Below are positions 54,305-64,000 of a DNA stretch of 64,000 nt, piece by piece (position 1 is the first letter of the stretch; every line of letters starts with the position of its first letter). The notes beneath the pieces were generated by a model that worked only from the letters and a program-made list of their open reading frames with translations, had not been told where the DNA came from and searched no databases. A program made the position numbers and the translations under genes. The DNA lies in NCBI RefSeq assembly GCF_900700375.1, contig NC_041717.1, forward strand, positions 21,757,832 to 21,821,831, written 5' to 3'. Source of the DNA: Denticeps clupeoides (Eukaryota > Chordata > Actinopteri > Clupeiformes > Denticipitidae).

Positions 54305-54596
54305 TGGGATCCGGACCGGAGTTTAATTGTTGTCCTGTGTAATGTTCCCTAATCGTTTTCACATGTGTTAATTGTATAAAGCTGCCCTGTTCGTTTCTGT
54401 TCGCTGTCAGGTCTTTAACGTTATGTTCCGTGTTCACCAGTGTCTACGTCTCATATGTCTCCCCTGTCCTGTGATTCACCAGTAAACCCCGGTTCCGTGA
54501 TGTCAGGTGAAAGCGTCCTTCATTCCTCGTCATTCCTCGTCACTCTTCGTCATCCTCTCCGTACACCCGCCGCATCATGCCCGCATGGTCGTGACA
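54305..54596 (+). mobile_element. Solo LTR, same family as 2.65 kb copy
   Basis: It is the reverse complement of the block at 2653-2967 along almost its whole length, sharing GGACCGGAGTTT, TAATCGTTTTCACATGTGTT, TATAAAGCTGCCCTG and CGCATGGTCGTGACA. A TATAAA box and downstream initiator-like region are as expected for an LTR read in this direction. No internal region adjoins. Divergence from the first copy suggests an old insertion. Confidence 0.6.
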
Positions 54597-54597
54597 A

Positions 54598-54690
54598 TGT
54601 GGGGTTAGGACCTCAGTGGCACCTTGGCTGTTCGAGATTCAAACCCACAACCTTTTGAGTATGGGTCTGTTTCCTTATCCACTAGGCCAA
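54598..54690 (-). repeat. tRNA-derived SINE, family B, head fragment
   Basis: CAGTGGCACCTTGGCTGTTCG, GATTCAAACCCACAACC and TCCACTAGGCCAACC match the head half in reverse. Confidence 0.75.
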
Positions 54691-55052
54691 CCAATGAAAG
54701 GATTGGGAAATAAATATGGTCCATCTGGCTACAATATATATTGTCAAAATCCTTAATGGTGCTGCCCATTCTGGTCCTAGATCTTTTGATGTAAATATTA
54801 TGCAAGGACCACAGCACGGTCTTTAGGATCCCTGAAGAGGGGGTCAGTGACAATGGATGAGAGATGGGACCACTGTCTGTTTTGAGATAGGGGTGATTGG
54901 GTATGATTTGAGAGCCACAGTATGTCCACAATAATTTGGAGTTGGTTGATGTAATCATAAAATATAGCATCATAAATAAAACTAAAAATACAATTTTATT
55001 TAGAAACTCTCAGGTTGTATAGATTAATGCAGTTGATCCCAGAAATCCAGAG

Positions 55053-55247
55053 GTGGGTGCTCAAGAAAATGAAGAAGCCTGGTCTGAAGCTGTTCAAATT
55101 AATCTGGAAAATGAAGTGCACAAATGTGTGGAAAGACATATTATAAAAGCTTTTTATGGCAATAACTGTCGGGCGACAAACAATGGCCTGTATGAAGTCA
55201 TGCCACGCTGTGATAAAATTATTGTCAGGCCAGATGGCACTCGCTAG
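55053..55247 (+). CDS. Unrecognised 64-codon ORF, coding-like remnant
   Basis: The frame reads MGAQENEEAWSEAVQI, NLENEVHKCVERHIIKAF and ends CDKIIVRPDGTR. Composition is protein-like (amphipathic, acidic N-terminus, a VHKCVERHI helix) in AT-rich DNA where such a frame is not expected. The reading remains open upstream of the ATG for several codons. It could be an exon of a decayed gene or of a transposon. I recognise no family. Confidence 0.25.
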   Translation: MGAQENEEAWSEAVQINLENEVHKCVERHIIKAFYGNNCRATNNGLYEVMPRCDKIIVRPDGTR

Positions 55248-55329
55248 GAAGCATGTGACTGAAGATAAACAGCAATGCAGACTAAATAGCTAGCAGAATT
55301 ATAACTGTGTTGGGTCTGTCCTAACATTC

Positions 55330-56240
55330 CTCACATTGAACCCCCTACTAAATTGGCTTGGGCAGTGATTACTCTGCAAAAAACCAGAGTGAAATACACG
55401 GGTTCCAGAGGGTTCAGTGCTGGGCCCTCTCTTATTTTCACTGTACATGCTGCCATTTAATGCTCGGTCAATTCGATTTTAATTTTTCTTTTTTTTGCAA
55501 GCTGGATAAGACCAAAGTATTGTTGGTTGTCTCAAAGGGGCGGGACGTGAAGTGTGCTGGTTTTTCTACTGGTCCTAGTACGTAAAAAATTTTGGTGTGA
55601 CATTTGATACTGATTTGTCAATTGGTTGTCACATTCAAAATATTTCCAGCACGGCGTACTTCCACTTTGATTTCACAGAAGTGTGTTTGACTTGGAGTTA
55701 CATTGTGTTGTTTAAGTGAGCTACATCTAGACTGGATAACTGCAATTCTCTGTTTTCTGGTTGCTCTGCTGCTTCATTGAATAAACTTCAGCACTAGAAG
55801 GTATGATCACATTTTGCCTCTATTTTCTTCTTTGCATTGGTCACCAGAATTTCAAGATTCTGATCTGTGGCTTATCAGGTAGCCAACTCATCATTAGCTC
55901 ACTCTTCTCTTTTCACCATCCACTACGGTGTGGATGATATATACTGCCTGGGGAGTTTCCTGGGTCGGAGTGATCACGTGACCTGGCCGAACTCCATGGA
56001 CTGCCCTACCTTGCTGAATCTTGGTTCTTTTCAAGGCTTTCTTCTTGTTAGAGGGACTTTTTTCCTTGCCATTGTTGCCTTTTTGAGCACTGTTCTATTT
56101 CTTAGGTGCTTTTCCCGCCTTGTTACAGCTTTATTCCAAAATAGATTAAATAATTTTTTCCTCAGAATTCTACACACAACGCCCCATAATGACAATGTGA
56201 AATGCATGCTTTATAATGGCACGCTTTTTACTTAACTTTA
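55330..56240 (+). mobile_element. Decayed L2/Rex1-type LINE, RT to 3' UTR
   Basis: Recognisable in order: GTTCAGTGCTGGGCCCTCTC (the SVLGPL motif of the reverse transcriptase), GCAAGCTGGATAAGACC (KTEV region), AATTTTGGTGTGACATTTG (LGVTFD), CTAGACTGGATAACTGCAA (LDYCN), and CTTTGCATTGGTCACC (LHWLP). A 3' UTR with TTTTTTCCTTGCCATTGTTGCC follows. Frames are broken throughout, so it is older than the L2 copy at 22.5 kb. Confidence 0.7.
56127..56212. mobile_element. Terminal fragment of a dispersed DNA transposon
   Basis: AGATTAAATAATTTTTTCCTC, AGAATTCTACACACAACGCC and CCATAATGACAATGTGAAA in sequence match the sub-terminal region of a very common fish Tc1-type repeat as I remember it. Only this piece is present. 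Confidence 0.5.
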
Positions 56241-56275
56241 TTTTTTAATAGTCTAAATCATCACCATAAACGTGT

Positions 56276-56322
56276 ATCGCTCTGGTTAAGGCCGTCTTGA
56301 TAAATGCTATAAATGTAAATGT
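56276..56322 (+). repeat. tRNA-derived SINE, family A, 3' tail only
   Basis: TCGCTCTGGTTAAGGCCGTC and GATAAATGCTATAAATGTAA are the terminal ~47 bp of family A. Confidence 0.75.
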
Positions 56323-56329
56323 GTATGGT

Positions 56330-57285
56330 TTTACTAGGAGTGTGTTGGTCATTTGGAAATTGTGTGTAAAGCAGTGAGTTGTGATTACAGGTCTGTTAAA
56401 AGAGTGCTGTGCAGTGGATTGTGTTTGCACATTTGCAAATTGTGTGTTACAAAAGTGCAAGTGCAAAATGGTGGATTTTGTGATGCTGCACACTGACCAC
56501 TAGAGGGAAGCAATGTATAAAATTAAACCACCGTGGCGCATTCTTCCTTGTACAGCGTGAAATATCAGGTGTTCATTTACATTTTCATGCCTTATCCCCA
56601 CATGCACAACGACAGACAATTTTAGCTTATGCTTTATAACAAAGTTCTTGTCTGTCCAACGTAAAGCAAATTCACACACAGACACACCAGCAGGGCTTCC
56701 AACTCTCATGCAATGGACGTGAGACATGCACATCTTCACAGCTCTCCGTCATACCTCCAATTTCTCACGCTGAACATCTACTTTATCTGTCTGATCTGTG
56801 ATCGATCAATAAGGCCTTACGCACAGCTGAACAGGCAGAGAGGTGTCCCCTCCTGTCCTCACTCCTCTATGGTAGGTGGCGCATCTAATGATGCATCAGC
56901 TGAAGAAGCTGTGATTGGAAGCGGGATCTATTGCCAGTTGAGAAGAAGAGGAGGGAGTAGAATTGAGCGTGACGGTCTCTCTTTAGTCTTTTGTCACACA
57001 TTGTATTTCTCACGCAGAAACATTATTTGTAGGCGAATTTGCTGAAAACCATGCCCATGAAATAAATGTAGAGCTATGTCTCATTGCAGGCTGCAAGACG
57101 GCCTGCCCCACCCATGGCAAGCCCCGCCCACTCTTTTATTTTTAATCATCTTATCATATAAAGTAGATTTAATTAGCAGATAGACGATTTGTGCATTTTG
57201 ATGTTCTTTTAATCATATTACTTTTTAATTTAATGTTGATTTAAAACCAAAGAATGTCAATAATTAGTTATACATCATATATTCC
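56330..57285. other. Spacer, no gene supported
   Basis: Two open frames (56500-56739 minus, 56713-57045 plus) overlap in opposite directions and show no domain. Confidence 0.35.
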
Positions 57286-57289
57286 TAAT

Positions 57290-57480
57290 GAATTTACATT
57301 TACAGCATTTACCAGACGCCGTTATCCAGATCGACTTACAATCCGTAGTTACAGGGACAGTCCCCCCCTGGAGACACTCAGGGTTAAGTGTCTTGCTCAG
57401 GGACACAATGGTAGTAAGTGGGATTTGAACCTGGGTCTTCTGGTTCATAGGCGAGTGTGTTACCCGCTAGGTGACTACCA
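57290..57480 (-). repeat. tRNA-derived SINE, family A, full length
   Basis: TTTACATTTACAGCATTTACC tail to GGCGAGTGTGTTACCCGC head. Confidence 0.92.
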
Positions 57481-57484
57481 TGCT

Positions 57485-58320
57485 ATATGCTCAGTATAAT
57501 AACATCCATTACATTAGGATTATTTTAATTATTAAGAAAACGTTTTATTGTTTTTTCAGTTTTCCTCGGGGCAAACAGTTGGGGGATGATACAGTGAAAA
57601 CACCTCGACTGGTCAGGAACTGTTCAGGAATTAATATGCCGGTTAAACAAGAACGTCTCTGCTGAGGTCCTGAAGAGAATTGGGCGAATGAGTGAATTAC
57701 ACAATAGCCAATCAGAAAATAGCAGTATTGGATCTGGGTAAACTGCAACACAGCAACCAATGAAAAGGCACCTGGGAATTCTTCACAATATGCCACGTTG
57801 AGAGCTGTATAATGTTACTAGGCATGCCTAGTCATACGGCTGATGTATGGAAGAAAATCTGTCCTATTTGAATTAGAATTTTTTTTCCTTTATTGCATCA
57901 AAACAATGTTCCCGAATATTTTGCGTCTACAAATTTCCTGTACATATTTTCAGTGTATATTTTTCTATTTTTTGTATTATTACACAGCGTGCTCAAATTC
58001 AACTCATGACATTCAGGCAAACTAAGCATGAGCAACCAATCAGTAACCACCCACCCCACCACCCCAACATCAGCCACATACACCCGGAAATGTCAGTCCA
58101 AGGCCTTCGGAAAAGTTGCCAGCCCTGCACTGGAGTCAATTCAGCCACTTATCTGGATGTATATGGCCCCGATAATGAACTACAAAAGGTCTTGGTGTTC
58201 TTCTAGAAGGGACGCTATATCTTTACGGGGATAAAAGCTCGAAAGCATGAATTCAGATGAAAGGTAAATGCTGTTCTTGCCGTGTTTTGGCCCCTGCTCG
58301 CATAAGAATCTCGTTGCCAG
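57485..58320. other. Spacer, no gene supported
   Basis: AT-rich with no recognisable exon. Open frames are short and mutually overlapping. Confidence 0.35.
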
Positions 58321-58324
58321 CTTG

Positions 58325-58550
58325 ATCAGTGCTCTGTGGTCAGTGTTCCAGTGTGCACTAACTGGTGTCTTGTAAGATTTACCTTTTGTGAAAAACACTT
58401 ATTACATTGTGGGCACTGATATGGCTTCTCAGGACCTCCGATAAATGGTGCTAGTTGAATGTATCTCGTAGGTACGATGGTATCATTTGGTCGGTCATGT
58501 TCTGAGAGGTGTGTGGAAACAGCCTCTGAGTTCGGATTGACTTTTTGCAT
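58325..58550 (-). pseudogene. Single-finger remnant of the C2H2 zinc-finger gene
   Basis: The frame carries one full finger ([21 protein letters not shown]) preceded by unrelated-looking residues and [13 protein letters not shown]. The right flank (GGCTAATGATCTGTCTTTTG, then AGGGACAAAAAGAGCAGGTAG) matches the flank of the intact gene. All other fingers are gone. Confidence 0.78.
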
Positions 58551-58844
58551 TGTTTTGTATGCTTCTTTAAAAATGAATTGGCTAATGATCTGTCTTTTGT
58601 TGCTTAAATAAGCTTAAATAATCTTTATTAAAAAAGCTTTTCAGAAATTTCTTTAGGGACAAAAAGAGCAGGTAGAATATGACATGATAGTAGTAAAAAA
58701 TTTATGGTGTAATACATGTAACCTACTATGAAACTTTATACCAATTTCCGGGGTGTCTTTGTATTCAGATTTGATTATTCAGTTTGCTGATTTCCTTTTG
58801 TTCCTAACTCATTTCCCATTACATCAAAATAAATTCTATTCATG

Positions 58845-60130
58845 TTTCATGTAAGCTTTAAAACACTTCTAGATCCACTGCCTCAGTGTTTGGACTGGAA
58901 TACAGCGCCACCTGGTGTCAGTACATGATCGATCAATTTCTCCATTGTATTTTTATTCTTTTTATTACATTTTACAATATTTACAATTGCTTATTACTCC
59001 GTTAAACAGACATCACTGACCATTTGCTGTCAAAGTTTCTGCATTGGGGAAATGCAGGGAAAATGTCCGGGATTCAGACACAGTCTCAGTGTTTAAATCC
59101 AATCTCAAAACCTATCTGTTTTCTCTGGCTTTTTGCTAAAGTCCTAGACCCTCATTTCACTTGATTTTGACGCAGTGTCAATTATAAAGTCCAGTTTATC
59201 ACAGAGTCCCCCTGTTAGACACAGACAAAGTTAAATTCACTCTAGTTAGGCTGTCCTAGTTAGGGTACCGGGCCACTGTAGCACCAATATACCACTATAA
59301 CCACGTATTTCAGTATCGGTCGTACAGTGCAACCGTCTGCCGCTGCTTCTGTTTGTTTTTCTCCGAGACACGGAATCAAGCGCCCAGACTACTGGCAGAC
59401 CCCAGTGAAGAGACAAGCAGATACATCCTGGTTCCTGACAACTGCTTTACAAGGACAAAACATAAAACAAACCAGAGGGTCACCACAGCCACCACCACCA
59501 CTACAACTACAGCTTCAGGGATCTTCAAATGGACCAGTAACATCATTACGGACACGTAATCTAGACCATGACACTGAATACATCCTGGACTTCTCCAACC
59601 CTACAACCGTAGGACTTATCATTATATCATATCCAACCCTGCACTGACACCATTTGCAGGCTCACTCTACCCTGGAAGGGGGTCCCTCTCTCTATCACTC
59701 CTTCCCAAGGTTTCTTCCTTTCTTTTTTTCCTCTCTCCTAGAGTTTTTTTGTGTGGAGTTTTTCCTTGTGTGCAGAAGGGTCAAGTGTGGGGGGTGTCAA
59801 CTGTAGGGCCTGTCAAAGCCCATTGAGACATACTGTATGTGATTTTGGGCGTTATAAGAAATAAATGTTGTTGTTGTTGAAAAGAATCAAAGTCTTTTTC
59901 TGAATCTTAGTCAAACTAGAAGTCGCCCTGTTGCTGTTCACTATATATATATAATTCCAGCAACTTTCCCTGCCACTTCAGCATGAACGCATGCATGTCT
60001 GAAAATCTACAACTCCGAGAATTTAAACATAAAAGTACAATGCAATTTAGAAAGCACATTTTCCATTTAGCGTGAATTAATTGTTGTGTTGAAGTCAAAA
60101 ACGTCACCAGCGGACTCACTCAGTTTACCC
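58845..60130. repeat. Third copy of the array unit, split by a LINE
   Basis: GCGCCACCTGGTGTCAGTACATG at 58905 and CACTGACCATTTGCTGTCAAAG at 59010 match units one and two. The continuing sequence (AAGTCTTTTTCTGAATCTTAG) resumes only at 59889 after the LINE tail. Confidence 0.8.
59046..59880 (+). mobile_element. L2/Rex1-type LINE, 3' end with (TTG)n tail
   Basis: Starts with CAGTCTCAGTGTTTAAATCC and CTCAAAACCTATCTGTTTTC, encoding the common SVFKSNLKTYLF C-terminus. The 3' UTR has CTTCCCAAGGTTTCTTCC, TTTTTCCTTGTGTG, AGCCCATTGAGACATACTGT and GTGATTTTGGGC, then an AATAAA-like site and (TTG)4. The clean 3' end inside a duplicated unit dates it after that duplication. Confidence 0.75.
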
Positions 60131-60979
60131 AGACACATTTCGTTGTGTGCACATGTGCTGTCCTGTCCAAATTCAATCATTTGTTCATCCTATTGTGCAA
60201 GTCTGGAAGAACGTGAGGCAAATTCACACACAGACACAATCAGAAAGGGGCTTCATCAGAGAAACTGACTTTACCCCAGTCCTCAGCAGGCCAATCCCTG
60301 TACCTTTAGCAGAATATCAGAGAACATGGCAAAAGTCCCCAGCGCATGTACAGCCTACCACTGCAGTTGATTGTCAGATGAGGTGTGTGTGGTGGGTGTT
60401 TGTGTGTGTGTGGACCCTTCCCCGTTTCCCTGGGGAGTAATTTTCCTAGGGCACTGTCTGAGAAGGTGGCCAGGCTGTGCACATCCCCAGCAGAGCCATG
60501 GGGCGCCACGTGTGTCCTGTGTTGACTGGAGAGAATCAGCTCCATGATTTCTGTTACATATGCTCGTTTCTCCCGTTCAATGGGGTTGTTTCCAGCAGCC
60601 CTTACTATGGCAGTGTTGACAAAGTAGCTGCGCCCCACACAACTTCCCTCTCTGTTACAAGCTCAAGCATGGCCTGTAGAGTAGGTGGGTGTTCCAATTG
60701 TAAATGGACGTCCAGCTACGCCGGTGACAGTGCCCTAACTCACTCACTTGGGGGCATGTGGCAATATGCAAGTAATCTGAGGGGCTCCCCCGGCTGCCTG
60801 AAGGGGTTGCTGAGTTCATTTTTATGGAGATCTGGCTCTCCGGAGATGTTTCTACAGCATGTGAACATCTACAGCATGTGTGCTTGTCATGGCCTTCTCT
60901 GAGACTCCCTCGGGTCCTCTGAGGGAGTTCTGCGATTTCTTTCTTCGTTCTCCCATTTTATTTGTTTCGCACCGTAATT
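60131..60979. other. Spacer, no gene supported
   Basis: Overlapping opposite-strand open frames are present (60306-60638 minus, 60477-60902 plus) but neither has a recognisable domain or splice structure. Confidence 0.35.
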
Positions 60980-61172
60980 AAGTGAAAGTGAATTCAATGT
61001 GAAACACTGCAGCACACGGTGACACAACAAAATGTGCCCTTTGTATTTAACCACCAGGCACCCGGGGAGCCATGTGTGGGGATGGTACCCTGCTCAGTGG
61101 AACCTCGACTGTTCGGGATTCGAGACGGCAACCTTCCGATTACGAGTCTTACCCGCTAGGCCACCACTTCCA
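60980..61172 (-). repeat. tRNA-derived SINE, family B, shortened
   Basis: AAGTGAAAGTGAATTCAATGTG tail, TTTGTATTTAACCACCAGGC and CGCTAGGCCACCACTTCC head; the GGCCCC segment is lost. Confidence 0.88.
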
Positions 61173-61252
61173 TGTATTTTTATTCATTTTATCCATATTC
61201 GTCAACCAAGCACATAACACCAAGGACCTGAAGCCAGTACTCAACTCAACAG

Positions 61253-61442
61253 GGTGGTAGTAGCCTAGTGGGTAACACACTCGCCTATGAACCAGAAGAC
61301 CCAGGTTCAAATGCCATTTACTACCATTGTGTCCCTGAGCAAGACACTTAACCTTAAACTGCTCCAGGGGGGGACTGTCCCTGTAACTACTGATTGTGAG
61401 TCGCTCTGGATAAGGGCGATAAATGCTGTAAATGTAAATGTA
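61253..61442 (+). repeat. tRNA-derived SINE, family A, full length
   Basis: GGTAGTAGCCTAGTGGGTAA head to ATAAATGCTGTAAATGTAAA tail. Confidence 0.92.
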
Positions 61443-62084
61443 ACTCACTCTCTCTTAATTATTGTTTTAAACTTCTGACACCAATTGTAGAGTACACTCG
61501 AAGGCTGCTTAACTTCACCGTCATTGTGTCATCACAGATCTCCATGGACCCTTGGGACCTCCCAAAAGACTAAGGGTTTAGCAGACCCTGGGGACCTCCC
61601 GAACACCATCTGAAGTCTCTTTATATAGGTGGAGGTGACCAATAGGCAGATGGTACTTACCCTCACTCAGAGAACTTAACTAACCCTGACAGACAGCTGA
61701 ATTCCTTTATCACGCTGCAATATGAATTTAAGCTTTGCTAATGGTAATTAGCTCTGAAGTTTTGATGACAGGTAGCAATGATAACCAGGAGCAACCAGGA
61801 AGTTGTGTTGGCGTTAAAAAAAAAAAAAAAACTTTATCACCCAGAAACTGCTATGTTTCGCACGTTTAAAAGCCATGATGGTCGGTGGAAATAATGTTTT
61901 AGGGGAGGGGCGGGAAATTCTCTAGCCAGAAAAAGCATGAGAAATGGGAGGTAACCTTTCCCCTTTTCATGTCATAAGGGGACAAATTCCAGATCCGATC
62001 GTCTGAGTTGCTGCTGTCTGAACAGTGAAGAAGAATGACCAAAACACTCTTTACACCTATCGCCATTTCTAGCCCCTGCAGGAC
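61443..62084. other. Spacer with partial unit similarity
   Basis: GACCTCCCAAAAGACTAAGG and CAGACCCTGGGGACCTCCC resemble 52780-52825, so part of the array unit is present. No coding region. Confidence 0.45.
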
Positions 62085-63085
62085 CATAGACAGGCTAGAA
62101 GAACTCATATAGGGGAACTCGTATTAATTTTAAATAATACTTCGCAGGAGCTGGTGCTGACGTGACATACTGATTTCTCAGGCAGCGTCTTTGCACAACT
62201 AGACTGAAGGATCTGCCATGTAGAAGTATCTGTATGGAGATATACTTGTGTCAAAAGTACTCGTACATAATAAAGAATACGTAAACCTACCAATATGCAA
62301 AGATTTTGTAAAAAGGTGTGTACTAAAATGTCAACAGGGTTACACGTGCCACTCTGTAGGCTTACAAGTTTTAATTTTAAGAGTAGAGTTTTGCCAGTTC
62401 ATAATCCCCTGGCAACGGAGGGATGGTTGCAGGAGCGCATTGTTTTCAGCAATAGATTTTAGGTCCAGGAATTAGATGTTTCTGCATACTCTATTACCCT
62501 CTAAAATGAATTGTACATGTACAAAACATAGAATTAAGTATACAATATAGACACACATTAAATGTAGTAACATTTTTCTTTATCTTAAATTAATGGACAC
62601 TTTTTAATCAAAGTATAGTATATTAATTTGGTCAGTTAAGTAGTGAAGAGGAGGCCTCCAATTTCTCTGTCAAAACCCATTGGTCGGTAAAACGTAATTG
62701 TAATATGATCCAAACAAAGATCGCAATTGGGGTGTTAGTAGCCTAGTGAACCAGAAGACCCAGGTTCAAACCCCACTTACTACAATTGTGTCCCTGAGCA
62801 GGACACTGTCCCTGTAACTACTGATTGTAAGTCGCTCTGGATAAGCGCGTCTGGTAAATGCTGTAAACGTAAATGTAAATTGTTTAAAGGTCCGAGCACA
62901 GGTTTGCAAATATGAATATAGAATTTTATGAACATTTCTTAAAATTACGATGCCGTGTGATTAAACATATATTGAGAACATATGGATTGAAGTTATGACC
63001 AAACTGATGAGACTTTGTTTATTAAATAATTATATTGTGGTTTGGTGCACTGTTCTAAGTAATCAGTATAATGCAGCATGTAAAA
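62085..63085. repeat. Diverged copy of the 49.0-50.2 kb segment
   Basis: Begins GACAGGCTAGAAGAACTCAT as at 49016 and follows it through GCAGGAGCTGGTGCTGACGTG, GCAATAGATTTTAGGTCC and a deleted family A SINE (62727-62880). It has more substitutions and deletions than the next copy. Confidence 0.85.
62727..62880 (+). repeat. tRNA-derived SINE, family A, internally deleted
   Basis: Head GTTAGTAGCCTAGTGAACC lacks the ACACACTCGCC segment, and the CTTAACCCTGAGTGTC block is lost. Confidence 0.88.
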
Positions 63086-63090
63086 ATGTA

Positions 63091-64000
63091 AATTAATGGA
63101 AACTTTTTTATCAAAGTATAGTATATTAATTTGGTCAGTTAAGTAGTGAGGTGGGGGCCTCCGATTTCTCTGTCAAAACCCATTGGTCGCTGTCAACATA
63201 ACTTCCTCCACATGACCTATGATTTGTAAATCCAAAACTGGAATTGTAAATGCGTAAACTGTAAAACGTAATTGTAATATGGAAACCGTAAAGTCGTAAG
63301 TATAATCTGTTTTTCCCAAACAAAGATCACAATTGGAGTGGTAGTAGCCTAGTGGTTAACACACTCGCCTGTGAACCAGAAGACCCAAGTTCAAATCCCA
63401 CTTACTACCATTGTGTCCCTGAGCAAGACACTTAACCCTAAGTTGCTCCAGGGGGGGACTGTCCCTGTAACTACTGATCGCAAGTCGCTCTGGATAAGCG
63501 CGTCTGATAAATGCTGTAAATGTAAATTGTTAAAAGGCCCAAGTATAGGTTTGCAAATACGAATATAGATTTACATTTAATAAAATTACGATGTTGTGCG
63601 ATTGAAAACATATTGAGAACAATTGGATTGAAGTTATGACCAAACTGATGAGGCTTTATATATGGAGATCAATGAACGACCAGTTTGTTCATTAGTTAAT
63701 TATATTGTGGTTTGGTCCAATGTTCTAAGTAATCAGTGTAATGTAGCATGATTGCATTATTATGAATATGGATGTTGGAAAGTACAGTCTTGCACACAAA
63801 AGTGACAACTTCTGAGAAAACAAAACTTGCTTCATATTGTCTCAACAGCCGCAGGAATCAACACACGTCATTTACTTTTATTTATTGTTCAGAAACAACA
63901 TTTTATTCACATTGAAATTATACCACGTGTCTGGACCTCCTTTCATTGGCTACCTCTAGACCTGTGTGTCCATCTATTTGTGTGCTTTTATGTGCAGCTT
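63091..64000. repeat. Near-identical copy of 49.53-50.44 kb
   Basis: From AATTAATGGAAACTTTTTTA onward almost every base matches 49528 onward, apart from a handful of substitutions and small indels, mostly in the SINE. The matching region of unit one leads directly into the C2H2 gene, so a further zinc-finger gene is expected beyond position 64000 on the minus strand. Confidence 0.9.
63337..63528 (+). repeat. tRNA-derived SINE, family A, duplicated copy
   Basis: Same insertion site as the SINE at 49773. It differs in several diagnostic positions (GAGCAAGACAC, CTAAGTTGCTCC), which resemble other family A copies. Confidence 0.9.

Noticed and set aside
56500-57045. Opposing open frames
   Set aside because: Overlapping antisense frames of similar length with no domain are expected by chance.

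Overview
This is a vertebrate nuclear window, almost certainly from a teleost fish. Evidence: intron-containing genes with consensus splice sites, a linkage of prkab1, tmem233 and msi1 that matches the conserved block on human 12q24, a fish-type MHC class I gene, abundant fish tRNA-derived SINEs, L2-type LINEs, Tc1 and hAT DNA transposons, and long CA/TG microsatellites. I cannot name the species. Exon limits below were read by eye from splice sites and reading-frame phase; wherever I give an exon list the phases add up.

Layout. 0-3 kb: an uncharacterised repeat-coding ORF, a proline-rich exon resembling TNKS1BP1/KIAA1671, and a solo LTR. 3.6-10 kb (minus): a complete-looking MHC class I heavy-chain gene; intron 1 holds a Tc1 transposon that itself carries a 5S rRNA-tRNA chimeric SINE, and the intron before the transmembrane exon holds a large inverted repeat. 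10-15 kb: repeats plus two fossil C-type-lectin exon sets. 15.4-17.6 kb (plus): a type II C-type lectin with a galactose-type QPD motif. 18.2-21.6 kb (minus): prkab1 (AMPK beta subunit). 22.5-23.8 kb: an L2 LINE. 25.6-27.6 kb (minus): tmem233-like. 30.4-32.2 kb (plus): an NKp30-like (NCR3-like) immunoglobulin receptor with a cytoplasmic ITIM. 34-45 kb (minus): msi1 (Musashi-1), 14 coding exons, with a 95-bp minisatellite in a 3' intron. 45-64 kb: an intergenic repeat-rich tract with an intact-looking non-autonomous hAT element and a locally duplicated array of C2H2 zinc-finger genes, of which one is open and two are remnants; a further copy probably lies just past the right edge.

How it fits together. 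prkab1, tmem233 and msi1 are old syntenic housekeeping or neural genes. Three immune-type genes (MHC class I, a lectin, and an ITIM-bearing Ig receptor) sit among them, which suggests a small block of NK-type recognition genes in this lineage. The most interesting single observation is that the msi1 intronic minisatellite, read on the msi1 sense strand, carries about 16 copies of AUUAGU, a match to the motif selected by Musashi itself. I found no CRISPR array, operon, phage or prokaryotic feature, as expected for a fish genome.
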